NCBI RefSeq assembly: GCF_000812945.1
Contig: NZ_JSYM01000004.1
Coordinates: forward strand, 62,001 to 126,000
From: Flavobacterium sp. AED
Lineage (GTDB): Bacteria; Bacteroidota; Bacteroidia; Flavobacteriales; Flavobacteriaceae
DNA: 64,000 nucleotides
Reading direction: 5' to 3'
Part shown: one piece after another, positions 43,054 to 52,304 of the stretch
Layout of the letters: each line of letters starts with the position of its first letter
Position numbering within the stretch: the first letter of the stretch is position 1
Translations under genes and position numbers: made by a program
Notes under the pieces: generated by a model
Databases searched by the model: none
Told to the model about the DNA's origin: nothing
Seen by the model: the letters and a program-made list of their open reading frames with translations, nothing else

Positions 43054-44652
43054 ATGAAAAAAAATGTATTTACCCTTATTTTTTTATTCCTCTTAACCCA
43101 TATTTCGATATTTGGACAAGATACAAATGCCACAAAATCAACAGTTTACCGAACCATAAAAATCAATTATAATAAATCAGTGGGAGAATTGAACACCATG
43201 TTCAAAGAGTGCATTGGAGCAGGAAGAGCGAATGAAGGATTGCGTGCCGATTGGCAACAACAATTGGCTATGGTGAAAAAAGAATGTGATTTTAAATACA
43301 TTCGAATGCATGGTTTATTAACAGATGACATGGCCGTTTACCGAGAAGACAATAAAGGAAATCCGGAATATAATTACCAGTACATTGACGCTTTGTACGA
43401 TTTTCTTTTGAGCATCAAGATGAAGCCTTTCGTTGAATTAGGCTTTATGCCTTCTGCATTGGCGAGTGGAAATCAAACCATTTTTTGGTGGAAAGGAAAT
43501 GTAACACCACCAAAAGATTATAAAAAATGGGAAGACTTAATTCGCAACTTGACACAACATTTTACAGAACGGTATGGAGCCGATGAAGTGAAAACTTGGT
43601 ATTTTGAGGTTTGGAACGAACCCAATTTATCACCGGGTTTTTGGACAGGCACTCAGGCCGAATATTTCAAATTGTATGAGTATACCGCAAGAGCCATCAA
43701 AAGTGTAAATCCAGCTTACAAAGTGGGAGGTCCTGCCACAGCTGGAGCCGCTTGGGTTCCTGAAACCATCGAATTTTGCAGTAAAAACAATGTGCCGTTG
43801 GATTTTATTTCAACACATACTTACGGAGTAAAGCAAGGATTTTTAGATGAATTCGGAACCGCAGGAACCGTGTTGAATAAAGAGGAATCGAGTATAAGCG
43901 GAGATATAATTAATTCCCGTAAGCAAATTTCAAGTTCAGCTAAACCTAATCTGGAATTGCATTACACCGAATGGAGTTCGTCCTATACTCCTGCTGACCC
44001 AATCCATGACAGCTACCATTCTGCTGCGTATATTCTTCAAAAATTGAAACAAGTAGGAAACGCTGCGAACTCCATGTCTTATTGGGTTTTTACCGATATT
44101 TTCGAAGAAGCGGGTCCTCGATTTACGCCTTTTCATGGTGGATTCGGATTATTGAATACGCAAGGGATTAAGAAACCAGCCTATTTCTCTTATTATCTGC
44201 TAAACAAATTAGGGGAAACAGAACTTCAAAATACGGACACATCGTCTTGGGCAACCAAAAATGCAAAAGGAGATGTACAGTTGCTTTTTTGGGATTTTAC
44301 TCACACGCTTCCTGATACTTCCATAAACAATCAGCAATACTACATTAAAGACTTACCGTCAAAACCAAAAGGAACTATAAAAATTGAAGTTACTGGGCTC
44401 CAAAAAGGAAAATATAATTTGGAGATAAGCAAAGTAGGATATAAAGTGAATGACGTTTACACGGATTATCTGGGGATAAATAAACCAAATCAATTGACTA
44501 AACAACAAGTCGATATCCTTAAAGAAAAAAATAATGGTTCGCCGATTGCAACAGAAACAGTAACAATTGATGGAAAAGGAATATATAGCAAAGATTTCAA
44601 GATTAATGAAAACGATGTACTGTTGCTGAATTTTGTAAAAACAATGAAGTAA
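43054..44652 (+). CDS. GH39 beta-xylosidase-like enzyme
   Basis: A 532-residue protein with a signal peptide (LIFLFLLTHISIFGQ). Residues about 30-390 form the GH39 barrel: FKYIRMHGLLTDDMAVY, the acid/base Glu189 in FEVWNEPNLSPGFW, and the nucleophile Glu306 in LELHYTEWSSSYTP. A C-terminal beta domain follows (IEVTGLQKGKYNLEISKVGY). GH39 enzymes mostly cleave beta-xylosides. In xyloglucan it could act on beta-linked xylose of Xyl-beta-1,2 side chains or on xylan oligomers. Substrate is inferred from family. Confidence 0.88.
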   Translation: MKKNVFTLIFLFLLTHISIFGQDTNATKSTVYRTIKINYNKSVGELNTMFKECIGAGRANEGLRADWQQQLAMVKKECDFKYIRMHGLLTDDMAVYREDNKGNPEYNYQYIDALYDFLLSIKMKPFVELGFMPSALASGNQTIFWWKGNVTPPKDYKKWEDLIRNLTQHFTERYGADEVKTWYFEVWNEPNLSPGFWTGTQAEYFKLYEYTARAIKSVNPAYKVGGPATAGAAWVPETIEFCSKNNVPLDFISTHTYGVKQGFLDEFGTAGTVLNKEESSISGDIINSRKQISSSAKPNLELHYTEWSSSYTPADPIHDSYHSAAYILQKLKQVGNAANSMSYWVFTDIFEEAGPRFTPFHGGFGLLNTQGIKKPAYFSYYLLNKLGETELQNTDTSSWATKNAKGDVQLLFWDFTHTLPDTSINNQQYYIKDLPSKPKGTIKIEVTGLQKGKYNLEISKVGYKVNDVYTDYLGINKPNQLTKQQVDILKEKNNGSPIATETVTIDGKGIYSKDFKINENDVLLLNFVKTMK

Positions 44653-44759
44653 AATTCTAAAAAATGAAATCTTTTTAATTTGGGCGTAACCCTCCAGATT
44701 TAAAAACAATTTAGACAACAATAGCCTAAAAAATAATTTAAAAATAAAATTAGCTACAC

Positions 44760-46994
44760 ATGAAATATAAAATAATCACATTATCCATCACATGCTCAGT
44801 AATGCTTTTGGCTGGATTCAATGCGAATTCTCAAACGGTTAAAAATAAAAAACAAACAAAAACGCTTCCAGCAAAATCTTTAAGCACTAAATACGATGCC
44901 GAAATTGACAAGTTGATTTCAAAAATGACCCTTGAGGAAAAAATAGGTATGCTACATGGTAACAGTATGTTTTCAACTGGTGGTGTAAAACGCTTGGGCA
45001 TTCCAGAATTAAAAATGGCCGATGGTCCATTAGGAGTTCGGGAAGAAATTTCTCGTGATAACTGGTCAGCAGCAGGTTGGAACAACGATTTTGCTACATA
45101 CTATCCTTCTGGTGGAGGTCTGGCAGCAACTTGGAATACTGATTTAGCTTATACATTTGGGAATAGTTTAGGTCAGGAATTGCGCGCCAGAGACAAAGAT
45201 ATGTTACTGTCCCCTGCGATTAATATCGTCAGAACACCACTTGGAGGCAGAACATATGAATATATGTCCGAAGATCCGTTTTTGAACAAAAAAATTGCAG
45301 TACCATTAATTGTTGGTTTACAAGACAATGACGTTATGGCTTGCGTAAAACACTTTGCTGCCAATAACCAAGAAACCAATCGTGATTTTGTTGATGTACA
45401 GATTGACGAACGCACCCTTCGTGAAATTTATCTACCAGCATTCGAAGCGTCTATAAAAGAGGCTCACGCTTACAGTGTCATGGGAGCTTATAACAAGTTT
45501 AGAGGCGAATATTTATGTGAAAATAATTATATGCTCAATACCATTTTGCGCGACGAATGGGGATTTAAAGGAATTGTTGTTTCTGATTGGGCTGCCGTTC
45601 ATACTACCGTAAAAACGTTGAAAAACGGATTGGATATTGAAATGGGAACTCCAAAAGCTTTCAACGATTTTTTCTTGGCCGATAAACTAATCGCAGCAAC
45701 TAAGGCTGGCGAAATTTCAGAAGCCGAAATCAACATTCATGTAAAACGAATACTAGGGGCCTTATTTCAAGTAAAAGCTATGGGAGCTAAAGACCGTTCA
45801 AAAGGCAGCATTGCAACCGAAGCACATTATCAAGACGCCTACAAAATCGCATCAGAAGCTGTAGTTTTATTAAAAAACGAAAATAATGCCTTGCCATTAA
45901 AATTGAATGGCGTAAAATCTATCGCTGTAATTGGAAACAATGCAACCAAGAAAAATGCTTTGGGCGGATTTGGTGCAGGAGTTAAAACAAAAAGAGAGAT
46001 TACGCCTTTAGAAGGTTTAAAAAATAGATTGCCAAGCTCCATCAAAATCAATTATGCCGAAGGATATTTAGAGCGTTATGAAGTAAAAAATAAAGGGAAT
46101 TTAGGAGATATTACCATGAATGGTCCAGTAACTATTGACCAATTGGATCCGGCTAAATTAGAGGAAGCTATTGAAGCTGCTAAAAATTCAGATGTAGCTA
46201 TTGTTTTTGCAGGTTCCAACCGTGATTACGAAACCGAAGCTTCGGATCGTAGAAACTTGAATCTCCCTTTCGGGCAAGAAGAATTGATTAAAAAAATAGT
46301 TGCCGTTAATCCCAAAACCATTGTGGTTTTGATTGCCGGAGCTCCTTTTGACATCGAAGAAATAAAAAACAAAACATCGGCTTTGGTTTGGAGTTGGTTC
46401 AATGGTTCCGAAGGTGGAAACGCCTTGGCAGATGTATTGTTAGGAACAGTAAATCCTTCTGGAAAATTGCCTTGGACAATGCCTAAAAACATTATGGATT
46501 CACCAGCACATGCGACAAACAGTTTTCCTGGCGACAAAACGGTTAACTATGCCGAAGGAATTCTGGTAGGATACCGTTGGTTTGACACTAAAAAAACAGA
46601 GCCTCTTTATCCTTTTGGCTACGGATTGTCTTACACCACTTTTGCTTTCGACAATGCTAAAACAGACAAAAAAGTATACAGTGTGAATGAAACGATTACA
46701 GTTTCATTAACCGTTAAAAATACCGGAAAAGTGGATGGTAAAGAAGTAGTACAATTGTATACTTCTAAATCGGATTCGAAAATTACGCGTGCTGCCCAAG
46801 AATTAAAAGGCTTCCAAAAAGTATTGGTTGCAGCTGGAAATTCTCAAGCCATAACAATTCAGGTTCCAGTAAAAGAATTGGCATACTATAATGTTGCCAC
46901 TAAAAAATGGACTGTGGAACCAGGAAATTACATTTTAAAATTAGGAAGTTCTTCTCGTGATATTAAAGAAGATGTTGTCGTAACTATCAAATAA
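44760..46994 (+). CDS. GH3 glycoside hydrolase, probable beta-glucosidase
   Basis: A 744-residue protein with a signal peptide ending near GFNANSQ. The first barrel domain opens with KMTLEEKIGMLHG and holds the nucleophile Asp276 in GIVVSDWAAVHTT. The second sandwich domain has NALPLKLNGVKSIAVIGNNA and FAGSNRDYETEASDRRNLNL, and a fibronectin-III-like domain closes the chain (SVNETITVSLTVKNTGKVDG). In this locus it should trim beta-1,4-glucose from the non-reducing ends of debranched xyloglucan oligosaccharides in the periplasm. Beta-xylosidase activity is an alternative within GH3. Confidence 0.92.
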   Translation: MKYKIITLSITCSVMLLAGFNANSQTVKNKKQTKTLPAKSLSTKYDAEIDKLISKMTLEEKIGMLHGNSMFSTGGVKRLGIPELKMADGPLGVREEISRDNWSAAGWNNDFATYYPSGGGLAATWNTDLAYTFGNSLGQELRARDKDMLLSPAINIVRTPLGGRTYEYMSEDPFLNKKIAVPLIVGLQDNDVMACVKHFAANNQETNRDFVDVQIDERTLREIYLPAFEASIKEAHAYSVMGAYNKFRGEYLCENNYMLNTILRDEWGFKGIVVSDWAAVHTTVKTLKNGLDIEMGTPKAFNDFFLADKLIAATKAGEISEAEINIHVKRILGALFQVKAMGAKDRSKGSIATEAHYQDAYKIASEAVVLLKNENNALPLKLNGVKSIAVIGNNATKKNALGGFGAGVKTKREITPLEGLKNRLPSSIKINYAEGYLERYEVKNKGNLGDITMNGPVTIDQLDPAKLEEAIEAAKNSDVAIVFAGSNRDYETEASDRRNLNLPFGQEELIKKIVAVNPKTIVVLIAGAPFDIEEIKNKTSALVWSWFNGSEGGNALADVLLGTVNPSGKLPWTMPKNIMDSPAHATNSFPGDKTVNYAEGILVGYRWFDTKKTEPLYPFGYGLSYTTFAFDNAKTDKKVYSVNETITVSLTVKNTGKVDGKEVVQLYTSKSDSKITRAAQELKGFQKVLVAAGNSQAITIQVPVKELAYYNVATKKWTVEPGNYILKLGSSSRDIKEDVVVTIK

Positions 46995-47050
46995 GAATCA
47001 CTCTAACACTAATTATTTCTTCTTTATTTGAAACTCGAAAATCTATTAAA

Positions 47051-48559
47051 ATGAAAAAAACAGTAAGTCACCACGTATTCCCTTTTATTTTAAGTTTATT
47101 CTTATTAGCAATTTGTGCTTGTAGTAAAGACACTCCAGCTAAAGTGGTATTAGCTAAATCCCTTACTGTAGACACCAACAAAATAGAGTTTCAAAGCATA
47201 GTAAATAGTATTGGTGTGACTATTACAAGCAATGTTGATGCTTGGACCATTAGTAGCTCAGATACAAGTTGGATAACGTTGAGCCAAGTCTCGGGAAATT
47301 CAGGTACAACTTTGGTTAATATATCAGCCTCAGAAAATACAAGTAGCGCTGTACGCTCAGCAGTTATAACTATAAAATCAAGCCAAGCTCCCTCAGTTCA
47401 AATTAATTTGACGCAACTTGGAGCTGCACCTGTTGTCGCTACCGAACTTTATCCAAGCTACAACACAAATCCTATTGCAGCCGATGTGTCTGGAATGAGT
47501 AGTACTGCCGATCAGCTTGCTGCCAAAATAAAATTAGGTTGGAACATAGGAAATACACTTGAGGCAACTGGCGGAGAAACCGCTTGGGGAAATCCAAAGG
47601 TTACAAAAGCATTGATTGATTTGGTTAAGGCAAATGGTTTTAATGCGATTCGAATTCCTTGTTCTTGGAATCAAAATTTGGCCAATACCAGCACTGCTCA
47701 AATAAAAACAGAATGGCTAAATAGAGTTAAAGAAGTCGTTCAATACTGCGTTGATAATGACATGTATGTAATTGTCAATATTCATTGGGATGGCGGATGG
47801 CTTGAAAATAATTGTACAGAAGCCCAAAAAGAAGCCAATAATGCCAAACAAAAGGCCTTTTGGGAACAAATTGCAACTCAATTACGTGGTTTTGATGAGC
47901 ATTTACTTTTTGCCAGTGCCAATGAACCAAATGTGGACAACGCAACTCAAATGGCGGTCTTAACATCGTATCATCAAACGTTTATTGATGCGGTTCGTGC
48001 TACAGGAGGTAAAAATGCGTATCGTACATTGGTCGTTCAAGGGCCAGCAACGGATATTGAAAAAACAAATAAACTAATGGTGACTTTGCCAACCGATAAA
48101 ATAGCGAATCGCATGATGGTTGAAGTGCATTATTATACCCCTTATCAATTTTGTCTGATGGACAAGGATGCATCTTGGGGCAAAATGTTTTATTATTGGG
48201 GGGCGAATTATCACTCCACAACTGACACCGAAAGAAACGCAACTTGGGGAGAAGAAGCCGATTTAGATAAACTTTTCTTGTCGATGAAAACGCAATTTGT
48301 AGACAAAGGAATTCCTGTTGTCTTAGGAGAGTTTGCCGCCATTCGACGTGATTTGACAGGTGACGCATTGACTTTGCACTTGGCATCAAGAGCCTATTTT
48401 TTAAAATATGTTGTAAAACAAGCCAAAGCAAACGGGATTTTACCTTTTTATTGGGATGCTGGAAATACAGGTGTTAATGCCTCGGCTATCTTTGACCGAA
48501 CCAACAATACCGTATTTGACACTCAGGCTTTAACTGGATTGCTTGATGGATTGAAGTAA
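47051..48559 (+). CDS. BACON-GH5 lipoprotein, probable endo-xyloglucanase
   Basis: A 502-residue lipoprotein (LLAICACSKD, Cys near residue 24). Residues about 38-128 are a BACON domain (NSIGVTITSNVDAWTISSSD; VNISASENTSSAVRSAVITI), which spaces the enzyme from the outer membrane. Residues 150-490 are the GH5 barrel starting IKLGWNIGNTLEATGGETAW, with acid/base Glu292 in FASANEPNVDN and nucleophile Glu427 in VVLGEFAAIRRD. This BACON-GH5 layout is the same as the outer-surface endo-xyloglucanase of the Bacteroides ovatus xyloglucan locus. It should make the first backbone cuts outside the cell. Endo-glucanase of other specificity remains possible. Confidence 0.92.
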   Translation: MKKTVSHHVFPFILSLFLLAICACSKDTPAKVVLAKSLTVDTNKIEFQSIVNSIGVTITSNVDAWTISSSDTSWITLSQVSGNSGTTLVNISASENTSSAVRSAVITIKSSQAPSVQINLTQLGAAPVVATELYPSYNTNPIAADVSGMSSTADQLAAKIKLGWNIGNTLEATGGETAWGNPKVTKALIDLVKANGFNAIRIPCSWNQNLANTSTAQIKTEWLNRVKEVVQYCVDNDMYVIVNIHWDGGWLENNCTEAQKEANNAKQKAFWEQIATQLRGFDEHLLFASANEPNVDNATQMAVLTSYHQTFIDAVRATGGKNAYRTLVVQGPATDIEKTNKLMVTLPTDKIANRMMVEVHYYTPYQFCLMDKDASWGKMFYYWGANYHSTTDTERNATWGEEADLDKLFLSMKTQFVDKGIPVVLGEFAAIRRDLTGDALTLHLASRAYFLKYVVKQAKANGILPFYWDAGNTGVNASAIFDRTNNTVFDTQALTGLLDGLK

Positions 48560-48762
48560 ATTAATGGCTATATTCTAAAACAAATAGTATTAAATTTAAC
48601 CACTTAAGAAAATAAGGTCATTTAAGTTAGAATGCAAAAAGCAAAACTTATATGACAACCCTTTTCATAGCTGCGGTTGTTATTTTATTACCTGTTTGAA
48701 AGAGATGTAAGTTGATAATGCTGTTTGTTATAGAATTAAGCGTAATTTTTAAAATATAAAAA

Positions 48763-50712
48763 ATGAAAAAAAGTATCGTATTTCTTTTTCTGATTGCTAG
48801 CATAATGGCAAATGCCAATGTTCGAATGCCTTTGTTGTTTTCTGACGGAATGGTTTTACAACGCAACAAAGAAATTCCGGTTTGGGGTTGGGCTGATGCC
48901 AATGAAAAAATCGCAGTCCATTTCAATAAACAAACCAAAACCATCAAAGCCGATGCAACCGGGAAATGGATGGTTCGATTGGATTCTGAAAAAGCAGGAG
49001 GTCCTTTTGAATTAACCATTACAGGAAAAAACAAAATCATCATAAAAGATGTTTTGGTTGGTGAAGTTTGGATTTGCAGCGGACAATCGAATATGGAATT
49101 TCAAATGTATAAAACGATGAATTCCGAAAAGGAAATGGCCGATTCTGATTATCCGATGATTCGTCATTTTGGTGTAGCACAAGATTTGAGCGGTTCACCA
49201 AAAGAAGATTTAAAAGCAGGAAAATGGGCCATTTGTAGCAAAGAAACGGTGAGTGATTTTACGGCTGTAGGTTACTTTTTTGCCAAAAAATTATATGCCG
49301 AATTAAAAATCCCAATCGGAATCATAAACACCTCTTGGGGCGGAACTTGCGTAGAAACTTGGACGAGCCGCCAAGCATTCGAAAAAAATGCTGAGTTTAA
49401 AGATATGATTGCCGATGTGCCAATGCTGAATATGGATTCTATTTCAAAATTGTATGCAAAAACAATGAGAGAGAGAGTCGAAAAAATTCAAGGAACCGAA
49501 GTTAATACCGCCAACGAAACCACTTTTAAAGAATTAACATTTAATGATGCCAGTTGGGCAGAACTTAACGTCCCTGGATTATGGGAAAACCAGCCATTGG
49601 GTGATTTGGACGGTGTAGTTTGGATGCGAAAAACAATAACCCTTTCGGCTGAAGATATTAAAAACGGAACGACTTTAAGTTTATCCAAAATTGATGATGA
49701 AGATATCACTTATGTAAACGGAATTGAAGTGGGAAGAAATACCCTTTGGGATGCCAAAAGAGTCTATACAATCCCGGAAAATATATTGAAAGAAGGCAAA
49801 AATCTTATTGCTGTAAGAGTAGTCGATAACAGCGGTGGCGGTGGAATATACGGAGAATCATCTGATTTGAAACTGACTCTGGGCAGCAAAATAATTCCTT
49901 TGGAAGGGAAATGGAAGTATAAAGTGATTGTTGTAAAAACCGCTTTGTCTCCCAATAGTTACCCTTCGTTGTTATACAATGCGATGGTCAATCCATTAAT
50001 CCCGTATGCTTTTCAAGGCGTTTTATGGTATCAGGGTGAAGCCAATGTGTGGAGAGCCAAACAATATAAAAAAGCATTTCCATTGATGATAACTGATTGG
50101 AGAACCAAATGGAAGCAAGGCGATTTCCCTTTTTATTTTGTACAATTATCCACCTTCAATGAGTTTAATGGCAATAGTAAAAACGGTAGTAAATGGGCAG
50201 AACTGCGCGAAGCACAATCGCAAACCTTACAATTGCCAAACACCGGAATGGCGGTAACAACAGATGTTGGTAATGCCAAAGACATTCATCCCACAAACAA
50301 ACAAGATGTTGGAAAACGATTGGCTGCGATTGCTCTGAACAATGTTTATGGTAAAAAAATGATTTATAGCGGACCAACTTACAAATCCTTAGAAATAAAA
50401 GGAAACCAAATAATTCTAACCTTTGATAATATCGGTAGCGGATTGACAACTTTTGATAATAGTGAAAATTTAAAAGGATTTGAAATAGCAGGTGCTGATA
50501 AAATTTTCTATGCCTCAAAAGCGATTATCAAGGATAATAAAGTAATAGTTTCTAATGAAATGGTACCAAATCCAATTGCGATTCATTACGGTTGGGCAGA
50601 TGATGATACAGCGATAAACCTTTTCAATAAAGAAAAATTTCCTGCATCGCCTTTCCGAACAGATGATTGGGAAATGATTACAGCGAATGAAAAATATAAA
50701 GTTAGCAAGTAA
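48763..50712 (+). CDS. Sialate O-acetylesterase-like SGNH esterase with inserted jelly-roll domain
   Basis: A 649-residue protein with a signal peptide (FLFLIASIMANAN). Residues 20-100 are a small beta domain (VRMPLLFSDGMVLQRNKEIP), followed by the SGNH block with Ser109 in VWICSGQSNMEFQM. Residues about 260-395 form an inserted sugar-binding jelly roll (EDITYVNGIEVGRNTLWDAK). The esterase resumes with GVLWYQGEANV and the catalytic Asp/His in AKDIHPTNKQDVGKRLA. Despite the family name, in plant glycan loci such enzymes deacetylate hemicellulose; here acetyl-xyloglucan is the likely substrate. It is 42 bases before the GH43 gene. Confidence 0.88.
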   Translation: MKKSIVFLFLIASIMANANVRMPLLFSDGMVLQRNKEIPVWGWADANEKIAVHFNKQTKTIKADATGKWMVRLDSEKAGGPFELTITGKNKIIIKDVLVGEVWICSGQSNMEFQMYKTMNSEKEMADSDYPMIRHFGVAQDLSGSPKEDLKAGKWAICSKETVSDFTAVGYFFAKKLYAELKIPIGIINTSWGGTCVETWTSRQAFEKNAEFKDMIADVPMLNMDSISKLYAKTMRERVEKIQGTEVNTANETTFKELTFNDASWAELNVPGLWENQPLGDLDGVVWMRKTITLSAEDIKNGTTLSLSKIDDEDITYVNGIEVGRNTLWDAKRVYTIPENILKEGKNLIAVRVVDNSGGGGIYGESSDLKLTLGSKIIPLEGKWKYKVIVVKTALSPNSYPSLLYNAMVNPLIPYAFQGVLWYQGEANVWRAKQYKKAFPLMITDWRTKWKQGDFPFYFVQLSTFNEFNGNSKNGSKWAELREAQSQTLQLPNTGMAVTTDVGNAKDIHPTNKQDVGKRLAAIALNNVYGKKMIYSGPTYKSLEIKGNQIILTFDNIGSGLTTFDNSENLKGFEIAGADKIFYASKAIIKDNKVIVSNEMVPNPIAIHYGWADDDTAINLFNKEKFPASPFRTDDWEMITANEKYKVSK

Positions 50713-50754
50713 TTTAAGATTATAATCTTACAATGAAATTGTGAATTATCAATT

Positions 50755-52257
50755 ATGAAAAAAACGATTCTATTATTTATATTTTCCATGTCAATTGGAA
50801 TTAATGCACAGCGCCAAAGCATCAAAGTTAGTAATGAGTTTTATCAAAACCCCATATTTGCTGGAGATTATCCTGATCCGTCAATAATTAGAGATGGAGA
50901 AGATTACTATATTGTACATTCTTCATTCAATTATTATCCTGGATTACTAATTTGGACTTCCAAAGATTTAGTGAACTGGAAGCCTGTTACACACGCTCTC
51001 AAAAAAAGCGTAGGTTCAGTATGGGCTCCTGATTTGGTAAAATACAACAACAAATTTTATATCTACTTTCCGGCAAATGAAACTAATTATGTGGTATGGG
51101 CAGATGCTATAAATGGCCCTTGGAGTGATCCTATAGACTTAAAAATCGGTAATATTGATCCGGGACATTTTCTCGATGAAAATGGGAACCGATTCCTTTA
51201 TTTCAGTAATGGGAATTATGTCCCGCTAGCCAAAGATGGTCTTTCAGTAGCTGGTGCTGGTAAACATGTTTATGATGGATGGAAAATACCAACGGAATGG
51301 TCTATTGAGTGTTTTTGCATGGAGGGTCCCAAAGTTTTAAAGCGAGGGAATTATTATTATCTTACTGTTGCCGAAGGTGGAACTGCAGGTCCAGCCACAA
51401 GTCATATGGTGATATCAGCAAGATCCAAATCGCCTTTGGGACCTTGGGAAAATTCACCGTATAACCCGATTATCAGAACAAAAGACAGTTTCGAAAAATG
51501 GTGGTCTAAAGGTCATGCAACACTGATTGACGACGTTAATGGAAAATGGTGGATGGTTTTTCACGGTTATGAAAATGGCTATTATAACATGGGACGTCAG
51601 ACGCTTCTGCAACCTATAGAATGGACTAGTGATGGTTGGTATAAAAGCCCTGAAGCAATAAAAACGGAAGAGCCAACTAAAAAACCGGCAGGTCAATCTA
51701 TAAAAAATAATTTCTCACTTTCCGATACTTTTTCAGGTACAGAGCTTAAACCACAATGGCAATTCTTTAATGAATATGATGCCAAAAGATTTAAACTCAC
51801 TAAAGATGGAATCCAAATTAAAGCCAAAGGAAACGGTATTGGTGAAAGTTCTCCTCTATTATGTACCCCTTCTGATCATTCTTATTCCGCTGAAATTGAA
51901 GTCGAAATAGAAGGTGATGCTACGGCTGGGTTAATTCTCTTTTATGACAGTAAACTTTATACAGGAATAGCTGCCGATAAAGAGAATGTATTGGCTATAC
52001 TTAGATCATGGCAATTCCCTACTCAAAAAGGGATCAACAAAACACATCTATTTCTTCGCTTGGAAAAGAAAGAACAACTCGTAAATATGTTTTATAGCAT
52101 TAATGGAAAAGAGTGGATGAAAATTGAAAATTCTGCGGAAGTATCCTCATTCAATCATAATGTATTGAGTGGTTTTATGAGTCTTCGATTAGGGCTTTCT
52201 GCTGTTGGGGAAGGTCAGGTTACTTTTAAAAACTTTATTTATAAACCGACTTATTAA
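50755..52257 (+). CDS. GH43 arabinofuranosidase/beta-xylosidase
   Basis: A 500-residue protein with a signal peptide ending near GINAQ. The five-bladed propeller (residues 30-310) shows the general base Asp in GDYPDPSIIRDGEDYY, the pKa-modulating Asp in NIDPGHFLDENGN and the acid Glu in CMEGPKVLKRG. Residues about 330-500 form a lectin-like sandwich (SDTFSGTELKPQWQFFNEYD; AEIEVEIEGDATAGLILFYD) as in GH43 enzymes with a C2 domain. In a xyloglucan locus it would remove arabinofuranosyl residues from side chains or act on beta-xylosides. Which of the two cannot be told from the motifs. Confidence 0.9.
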   Translation: MKKTILLFIFSMSIGINAQRQSIKVSNEFYQNPIFAGDYPDPSIIRDGEDYYIVHSSFNYYPGLLIWTSKDLVNWKPVTHALKKSVGSVWAPDLVKYNNKFYIYFPANETNYVVWADAINGPWSDPIDLKIGNIDPGHFLDENGNRFLYFSNGNYVPLAKDGLSVAGAGKHVYDGWKIPTEWSIECFCMEGPKVLKRGNYYYLTVAEGGTAGPATSHMVISARSKSPLGPWENSPYNPIIRTKDSFEKWWSKGHATLIDDVNGKWWMVFHGYENGYYNMGRQTLLQPIEWTSDGWYKSPEAIKTEEPTKKPAGQSIKNNFSLSDTFSGTELKPQWQFFNEYDAKRFKLTKDGIQIKAKGNGIGESSPLLCTPSDHSYSAEIEVEIEGDATAGLILFYDSKLYTGIAADKENVLAILRSWQFPTQKGINKTHLFLRLEKKEQLVNMFYSINGKEWMKIENSAEVSSFNHNVLSGFMSLRLGLSAVGEGQVTFKNFIYKPTY

Positions 52258-52304
52258 ATAACAACCAATTAATTTTTAAGTTTGAATCAAATAATTATCT
52301 ACAT

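Noticed and set aside
42906..43133. Open frame on the minus strand through the nested repeat
   Set aside because: It lies in the inverted-repeat element and overlaps the GH39 signal peptide; composition and lack of motifs show it is not a gene.
48594..48660. Possible further copy of the GxxExxY arm (AAATTTAACCAC followed by TTAAG repeats)
   Set aside because: Only AATTTAACCAC is shared with 269-279; the ACAAAAGTC core is absent and no inverted partner is visible.
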